DNA of 9,346 nt from HGM04593 sp045578665. GTDB lineage: Bacteria > Bacteroidota > Bacteroidia > Bacteroidales > Bacteroidaceae. Positions 5,747 to 9,346 of the stretch are shown here, in pieces. The stretch spans positions 1-9,346 of the forward strand of contig JAZNKR010000208.1 in assembly GCA_045578665.1 (NCBI GenBank), written 5' to 3'. Position 1 is the first letter of the stretch. Each line of letters begins with the position of its first letter. Position numbers and translations under genes: made by a program. A model generated the notes under the pieces. It saw only the letters and a list, made by a program, of their open reading frames with translations. It did no database searches and was not told where the DNA came from.

Positions 5747-6580
5747 ATGAAAAAAATCATATCCCTATTTGCAGCAATAATAGTCTGCTGTGCAGCAATT
5801 GCAAAATCGCCCATCGAAGTAAAGATTATATCGTACAACATACGCACCCTCGCACGCGACGGCAGCAACAGTTGGCAATTCCGCAAACATGCCACCGGCA
5901 ACATGCTTCAAAAGCACAAGCCCGATGCCTTCGGACTACAGGAAGCCACAGTGACCCACCTTCAATACATAGACAGCGTATGCCCCGATTATGCCCGCGT
6001 AGGCGTCGGCCGCGACGACGGTAAAATGGGCGGAGAGATAATGGCTGTCTACTACAACAAGAAGCGGTTCGACCTTCTCGACAGCGGCACATTCTGGTTG
6101 AGCGAGACGCCCGACAAGGTATCCCGCGGATGGGACGCAATGTGTTTCCGCACAGCCACATGGGTGGAACTTAAAGAAAAGGAAAGCGGGAAATCTTTCT
6201 TCTACTTCAACACCCACCTCGACCACAAAGGACGCAAGGCACAGACCGAATCCATCAAACTGATTGCAGAAAAGATAAAGGAGATTGCCGGCAAACGTGC
6301 GGCTGTCGTTCTTGGAGGAGACTTCAATGTTGAGCCCGAGGATGAGATTTTCACACCTCTAAAGAAATTTACCAGCTCCACACGCACGACAGCCCCAATC
6401 AGTGACGACAAGGGCACATTCAACCAATTCGGCAAGATGAAGCGCAAGTGCATCCTCGACCACATCTTCTACCGAGGCAAGAAGGTCAAATGCCGAGAAT
6501 ACCGCACACTCGACGGCAACTACGGCGCACCGTTCATTTCGGACCACTACCCCATCGAAACTGTTTTCGAAATCAAATAA
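5747..6580 (+). CDS. Secreted endonuclease/exonuclease/phosphatase family protein
   Basis: A 277-residue EEP-fold phosphodiesterase. The N-terminus M-K-K plus a hydrophobic stretch ending A-I-A (17-19) predicts a signal peptide cleaved before K20. The two cysteines at 14-15 are not in a good lipobox. All catalytic landmarks of the fold are present: N31 in S-Y-N-I-R, E66 in L-Q-E-A, H157 in N-T-H-L-D-H, D192 and N194 in G-G-D-F-N, D238-H239 in L-D-H-I-F, and D266-H267 in S-D-H-Y-P. The enzyme should therefore be active, cleaving a phosphodiester or phosphomonoester with Mg2+ in the periplasm or outside. The substrate (DNA, RNA, sugar phosphate or phospholipid head group) cannot be read from sequence. 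It lies 12 nt after mutS2 and probably shares its transcript, though export makes a joint function unlikely. A shared terminator follows. Confidence 0.88.
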   Translation: MKKIISLFAAIIVCCAAIAKSPIEVKIISYNIRTLARDGSNSWQFRKHATGNMLQKHKPDAFGLQEATVTHLQYIDSVCPDYARVGVGRDDGKMGGEIMAVYYNKKRFDLLDSGTFWLSETPDKVSRGWDAMCFRTATWVELKEKESGKSFFYFNTHLDHKGRKAQTESIKLIAEKIKEIAGKRAAVVLGGDFNVEPEDEIFTPLKKFTSSTRTTAPISDDKGTFNQFGKMKRKCILDHIFYRGKKVKCREYRTLDGNYGAPFISDHYPIETVFEIK

Positions 6581-6594
6581 CATCAGCAAACACC

Positions 6595-6646
6595 AAACAA
6601 GAATCGCTCTGGGATTTGAAAAATAATCCCGGAGCGATTCTTGTTT
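6595..6646. terminator. Hairpin between convergent genes, probable bidirectional terminator
   Basis: A 22-bp stem (6595-6616 with 6625-6646) has a single non-Watson-Crick position (T·G), an 8-nt loop TGAAAAAT, and short T-rich flanks (TTGTTTATTT on the right). It begins 14 nt after the stop of the secreted EEP protein and ends 18 nt before the stop of the leftward HAD gene, where it can serve both. The T tract is stronger on the plus side. Confidence 0.85.
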
Positions 6647-6664
6647 ATTTACAGAACCTCCTCC

Positions 6665-7363
6665 CTAAAGAATATTCTTTATATCGAGCAGTTCGGTTAC
6701 AGTGTATGTAGGCTCGAAGCCGCCGGCACTGCATACACCGTTTCTGTTGAAATATATCTGATCCATGCCGGCATTGGCAGCACCGGCAATATCGGTCTCG
6801 AACATATCTCCAATCATCACACTGCACTCCTTGCATGCTCCACTGACCTCGAGTGCATACTCGAAGAGTTTGGGGTTGGGTTTGTTCACTCCAATCTCTT
6901 CGGAGAGAATCAGACGTTTGAAATATTTCGTCAGCCCTGTGGTAGCCATCTTGCGCGACTGCAATTCCACAAAGCCGTTGGAAAGGATGAACATCTCATA
7001 CTTAGGAAAAAGGTAATCGAGCAGTTCGATTGCGCCGGGAATAAGCAGATTCTTGTACGGGATGCGACCCAAAGCCTCATCGCAGAACCTTGCCGCAAGT
7101 TCTTCGTCGGGGTGCCCGACAACTACCAGCGGATGGCTGTATCGCAGCTTGTTGAGAGTAGTCTTGTCTATTTTGCCCTCTCCATACATCACCCACAGTT
7201 CGCGGTTGCGCGGCTCGTATATCCGCATGAAGTGCTCGAAGGAGTCGAAAAAGCGCTCGTAACCCAAAAGGTCGTACGTCTCGCGGAACGACATGCGGGC
7301 AGCACTGCCGAAATCGTACAGCGTGTCGTCGAGGTCTATAAAAAGAGTCTTATATTTTCTCAT
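6665..7363 (-). CDS. yjjG: HAD-superfamily hydrolase, YjjG-type (non-canonical pyrimidine) nucleotidase
   Basis: A 232-residue HAD phosphatase. Motif I is D10-L-D12-D-T-L-Y-D (nucleophile D10, acid/base D12), motif II is L-S128-N-G, motif III is K161 in N-K-P-N-P-K, and motif IV is G-D186-x4-D191. The cap is helical, of the C1 type. The segments L-W-V-x-Y, N-G-F-x-x-L-Q, T-G-L-x-x-Y-F and L-S-E-E-I-G-V-N-K-P closely resemble E. coli YjjG, a nucleotidase that removes phosphate from UMP/dUMP/dTMP and damaged pyrimidine nucleotides. Substrate is inferred from family. I chose the ATG at 7363; the preceding codon (7366) is only a TTG. It starts 31 nt after the lipoprotein stop, with no credible promoter between, so it is likely the last gene of the rsmI unit. 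Confidence 0.87.
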   Translation of the reverse strand: MRKYKTLFIDLDDTLYDFGSAARMSFRETYDLLGYERFFDSFEHFMRIYEPRNRELWVMYGEGKIDKTTLNKLRYSHPLVVVGHPDEELAARFCDEALGRIPYKNLLIPGAIELLDYLFPKYEMFILSNGFVELQSRKMATTGLTKYFKRLILSEEIGVNKPNPKLFEYALEVSGACKECSVMIGDMFETDIAGAANAGMDQIYFNRNGVCSAGGFEPTYTVTELLDIKNIL

Positions 7364-7394
7364 CAAAAAACCGGCAGAAAAGCTATGCGCACTA

Positions 7395-8246
7395 TTATCT
7401 CACCTGAATCACAAGGTATTTGGATACGCTCCAGAAGCTGTCGGCATCAGTGATTGTGAGCACATACTTCTTCTCTTTGTTGCGTTCGAGTTTGTAGCTG
7501 CCCTCGGGATGGGTGGTGAGGATTTTGGCGCTCTTCTCGTTTGTCAATATTGTTTTAAGGTCGCGCTTATCGGCCTTTGTGAAGTAGTCCATCTTGGCAC
7601 CGGCCTCTTTAAGAACCTTCTTTCCGCTGAGAATCTTCATCTCCTTGAGCTCACTCTTTGTACCCATGGCATACCATACGGTATTTATTTGTGCATCCTG
7701 CGCACTGATGGTCTTCTCGTTATCGGCTTTTGCCTTGCTCAATTCGTCGACATTGCCTTTCAGTCCTTCAACCGCCTTGTCAAGCTCGTCGATGTGGATG
7801 TTTTTCGATGCGAGTTCCTCCTGCAGTTGGGCTATCTGTTTGTTCTTCTCTTCGAGTTCTGCCTTAAGATTGGCAACCATTTTCTTGAGCTGTGCCGACG
7901 CATTCTTGTTGTTTTTCAACTGCTCCTCAAGCTCTGAGATACGTTTGCGGTTGCTGTCGAGGGTCTCGTTTATGAAAGCTATATCCTTCTTCAGCTTAAC
8001 CACCTTGCTCTGTTCGGCGCTGGCTGCATCGAGGTTTACACGGCCGTACGCCTCGTTGATGGCGTCGAAGCCTTCCTCAACTGCGTTTATGGTGTTTACC
8101 ACCTCTTCGAGCGCAGCGTCCCTTTCGGCTATGACATTTCTCAGAGAATCGTTCTCACTTGTAAGTCTCGAATTGGCACCACCGGTGCAACCGGTCAATA
8201 TTACTACAGCTGCAATAAGCAGTAATGTAATCTTTTTCATATTCAT
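7395..8246 (-). CDS. Coiled-coil lipoprotein of unknown function (possibly Cbp1-like)
   Basis: 283 residues. The N-terminus is a lipoprotein signal, M-N-M-K-K then a hydrophobic stretch ending L-T-G-C20, so C20 should be lipidated. The residues after C20 (T-G-G-A-N-S) lack the acidic run of the Bacteroidota surface export signal, which suggests a periplasm-facing anchor, but this is weak. Residues about 28-185 are heptad-like and rich in E, K, L, N and Q, a long coiled coil. A small C-terminal domain (about 195-283) ends in F-W-S-V-S-K-Y-L-V-I-Q-V. D33-S34-L35 fits the Bacteroidota O-glycosylation motif D-S/T-hydrophobic. Architecture recalls the Bacteroides Cbp1 collagen-binding adhesin family, but I cannot confirm that. 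A second ATG at 8240 (M3) is an equally good start. It is 52 nt after rsmI and 31 nt before the HAD gene. Confidence 0.8.
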   Translation of the reverse strand: MNMKKITLLLIAAVVILTGCTGGANSRLTSENDSLRNVIAERDAALEEVVNTINAVEEGFDAINEAYGRVNLDAASAEQSKVVKLKKDIAFINETLDSNRKRISELEEQLKNNKNASAQLKKMVANLKAELEEKNKQIAQLQEELASKNIHIDELDKAVEGLKGNVDELSKAKADNEKTISAQDAQINTVWYAMGTKSELKEMKILSGKKVLKEAGAKMDYFTKADKRDLKTILTNEKSAKILTTHPEGSYKLERNKEKKYVLTITDADSFWSVSKYLVIQVR

Positions 8247-8249
8247 AGC

Positions 8250-8293
8250 GTTTAAAAAAATGTGTTTTTAAAAAATGTGTTTTAAAAAAATGT
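8250..8293. repeat. Three tandem copies of an AT-rich 14-15 bp motif
   Basis: Units are 8250-8263 (14 nt), 8264-8278 and 8279-8293 (15 nt each), all of the form GTTT(T/A)nAAAAAATGT. They fill nearly the whole gap between the rsmI stop and the lipoprotein start. No TAnnTTTG box was found in this gap on the minus strand, so the motif is not an obvious promoter. It would place three A/T tracts at about one and a half helical turns in front of the lipoprotein gene. Confidence 0.8.
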
Positions 8294-8298
8294 TTGTA

Positions 8299-9000
8299 TC
8301 AGTCGTTGATATTGGTAAATGGCTGGCAGTCGACACCGCCTACAAGTAGGACGAATTCACCACGCGGCTCTCTCTGTGTAAAGTGGGCGATAAGTTCTCC
8401 GAGTGTACCACGCACGCACTCCTCGTGCAGTTTGGATATCTCTCTCACCGCTGCTGCGGGACGCTCTGCACCGAAAAATTCGGCAAACTGCGTCAGTGTC
8501 TTCACCACGCGATAGGGCGATTCGTAGAATATCATTGTACGTTGCTCCTCCTGCAGTTGCTTAAGCCTTGTCTGCCGTCCCTTTTTCTGTGGCAGAAAGC
8601 CTTCGAAGACGAAACGCTCCGACGGCAACGATGAACTCACAAGCGCGGGAACAAACGCAGTGGCACCCGGCAGGCACACGACTTCCACCCCTGCTCTCAC
8701 AGCCTCGCGTACAAGAAGGAATCCAGGGTCGGATATCGAAGGGGTGCCGGCATCGGAGACAAGAGCCACATGAGTGCCGCTCGCCATGATGCGCTCCACC
8801 GTATGCGCCACGGTCTGATGCTCGTTGAATTTATGGTGGGAATACATAGGTGCGTGTATCTCATAGTGCTTGAGAAGATTGCCCGTGGTACGGGTATCCT
8901 CCGCCAATATAAAGTCGGCTTCGCGCAGGATGCGCAACGCACGCATGGTTATATCCTCAAGATTACCTACCGGTGTAGGTACAACATACAAAATGCCCAT
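8299..9000 (-). CDS. rsmI: 16S rRNA (cytidine(1402)-2'-O)-methyltransferase
   Basis: RsmI methylates the 2'-OH of C1402 in the decoding site of 16S rRNA, using SAM. The 233-residue product has the SIROHEME/tetrapyrrole-methylase fold with the RsmI signatures V-P-T-P-V-G-N-L-E-D-I-T (7-18), A-E-D-T-R (33-37), S-D-A-G-T-P-S-I-S-D-P-G (82-93) and P-G-A-T-A (111-115). It is shorter than E. coli RsmI (286), lacking most of the C-terminal extension; I believe that is usual in Bacteroidota. The ATG at 9000 is the only sensible start, just 25 nt from the -7 box. It heads the leftward unit rsmI, lipoprotein, yjjG. Its promoter region is a decayed copy of the 85-bp repeat upstream. Confidence 0.95.
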   Translation of the reverse strand: MGILYVVPTPVGNLEDITMRALRILREADFILAEDTRTTGNLLKHYEIHAPMYSHHKFNEHQTVAHTVERIMASGTHVALVSDAGTPSISDPGFLLVREAVRAGVEVVCLPGATAFVPALVSSSLPSERFVFEGFLPQKKGRQTRLKQLQEEQRTMIFYESPYRVVKTLTQFAEFFGAERPAAAVREISKLHEECVRGTLGELIAHFTQREPRGEFVLLVGGVDCQPFTNIND

Positions 9001-9007
9001 ACTTTGA

Positions 9008-9346
9008 TATTTTCATTCTTGTAGCAAAGATAGTGAAAGGCGAGAGATAACAAATCAAACTCGTTTGAATTTGTTGTCCGAGCCGCATCCTATCTTCGCT
9101 ACTTGTAGCAAAGATAGTTACAAACGAGCGAGAAATATGAAGTTTACTTCAATATTTTTCACAGCGAGTGCAGTATATCTTCGCTATGGATAGCAAAGGT
9201 ACCAACAAACGAGCGAGAAATATGAAGTTTACTTCAATATTTTTCACAGCGAGTGCAGTGTATCTTCGCGAGTTATCGCAAAGGTACCAACAAACGAGCG
9301 AGAAATATGAAGTTTACTTCAATATTTTTCACAGCGAGTGCAGTAT
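9008..9346. repeat. Array of 85-bp tandem repeats with paired palindromes, running off the window
   Basis: Full units are 9121-9205 and 9206-9290; a third starts at 9291 and is cut by the window end. Their first 54 bp are identical. A diverged unit precedes them (about 9035-9120), and a still more decayed tail lies at 9008-9034 next to rsmI; the period stays 84-85. Each unit has palindrome P1 (TATCTT C GCTAT...ATAGC A AAGGTA at 9176-9201) and palindrome P2 (ATATGAAGT TT ACTTCAATAT, centred near 9146). P1 centres differ between units, GCTAC/GTAGC, GCTAT/ATAGC and GCGA/TCGC, yet still pair. In the diverged unit P2 is CAAATCAAAC TC GTTTGAATTTG, different in sequence but with the same 2-nt loop and one-base asymmetry. 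On the minus strand every P1 carries TAnnTTTG (9109-9116, 9194-9201, 9279-9286). 85 is not a multiple of 3, so a repeated protein is unlikely. Confidence 0.9.
9025..9054 (-). promoter_or_regulatory. rsmI promoter
   Basis: On the minus strand TATCTTTG (9025-9032) is an exact -7 box, with TTTG (9051-9054) as -33, 18 nt apart. The start site would be near 9018, leaving a leader of about 18 nt. The -7 box lies in a 14-nt stretch (9021-9034) identical to 9105-9118, that is, in a degenerate copy of the tandem repeat. Confidence 0.7.

Noticed and set aside
5747..5805. Lipoprotein signal on the EEP protein
   Set aside because: The cysteines at 14-15 are not preceded by a proper L-x-G/A lipobox, while A-I-A at 17-19 makes a good signal peptidase I site.
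7378..7385. TAGCTTTT on the minus strand as a separate promoter for yjjG
   Set aside because: The last base fails the TAnnTTTG consensus and no -33 box is seen; co-transcription with the lipoprotein is simpler.
6641..7453. Plus-strand frame of 270 codons over the HAD gene
   Set aside because: It is antisense to a YjjG-type protein with all four HAD motifs intact, and it starts in the shared terminator.
9121..9346. Tandem repeats as a CRISPR array
   Set aside because: The conserved part is too long (54 bp or more), the 31-bp remainder is itself mostly conserved, and no cas genes are in view.
9035..9346. Repeats as integron attC sites, because of imperfect palindromes with an unpaired base
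   Set aside because: No GTTRRRY/RYYYAAC core sites are conserved in the units, and there are no cassette genes between copies.

Overview
The window looks like a chromosomal segment of a Bacteroidota bacterium, most likely order Bacteroidales. The genes that can be judged (L21, L27, MutS2, MenG/MenA) have Bacteroidales-like sequences. Several intergenic regions carry the Bacteroidota -7 promoter box TAnnTTTG (TATCTTTG before menG, rplU and rsmI; TAATTTTG before mutS2). Shine-Dalgarno sequences are mostly absent, as is usual for the group. No tRNA, rRNA, transposase or CRISPR array is visible. Species and genus cannot be fixed from the sequence. Layout, left to right: positions 1-562 hold no protein gene that I can support. 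They contain a strong rightward terminator (43-99), a 210-nt nested inverted repeat (106-315) that folds as a long rod, a perfect -7 box (267-274), and a second rightward terminator (445-486). At least one small RNA gene may lie here. On the minus strand follow menG (ubiE-type methyltransferase) and menA (DHNA prenyltransferase), a two-gene unit for the last steps of menaquinone synthesis. It is divergent from rplU-rpmA (ribosomal proteins L21 and L27) on the plus strand. rplU has a foldable 5' leader and an unusual internal insertion of about 24 residues. A clean terminator separates rpmA from mutS2, which has its own promoter inside a 56-nt nested palindrome. mutS2 is followed 12 nt later by a secreted endonuclease/exonuclease/phosphatase family protein. 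A shared hairpin terminator (6595-6646) separates this rightward block from a leftward block: rsmI (16S rRNA 2'-O-methyltransferase), a coiled-coil lipoprotein and a YjjG-type HAD nucleotidase, closely spaced and probably co-transcribed from the rsmI promoter. The gaps in that block contain only a triplicated AT-rich motif (8250-8293). The right edge (9008-9346) is the most unusual part. It is an array of 85-bp tandem repeats directly upstream of rsmI, running off the window. Each unit contains two palindromes and a minus-strand TAnnTTTG box. The palindrome sequences differ between units but keep their self-complementarity, which points to selection on the hairpin or symmetric site. The rsmI promoter itself appears to be a decayed member of this array. 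The genes shown are mostly housekeeping (quinone synthesis, ribosome, ribosome modification, DNA/ribosome maintenance). The novelty, if any, is in the non-coding structures at both ends and in the rplU leader and insertion.
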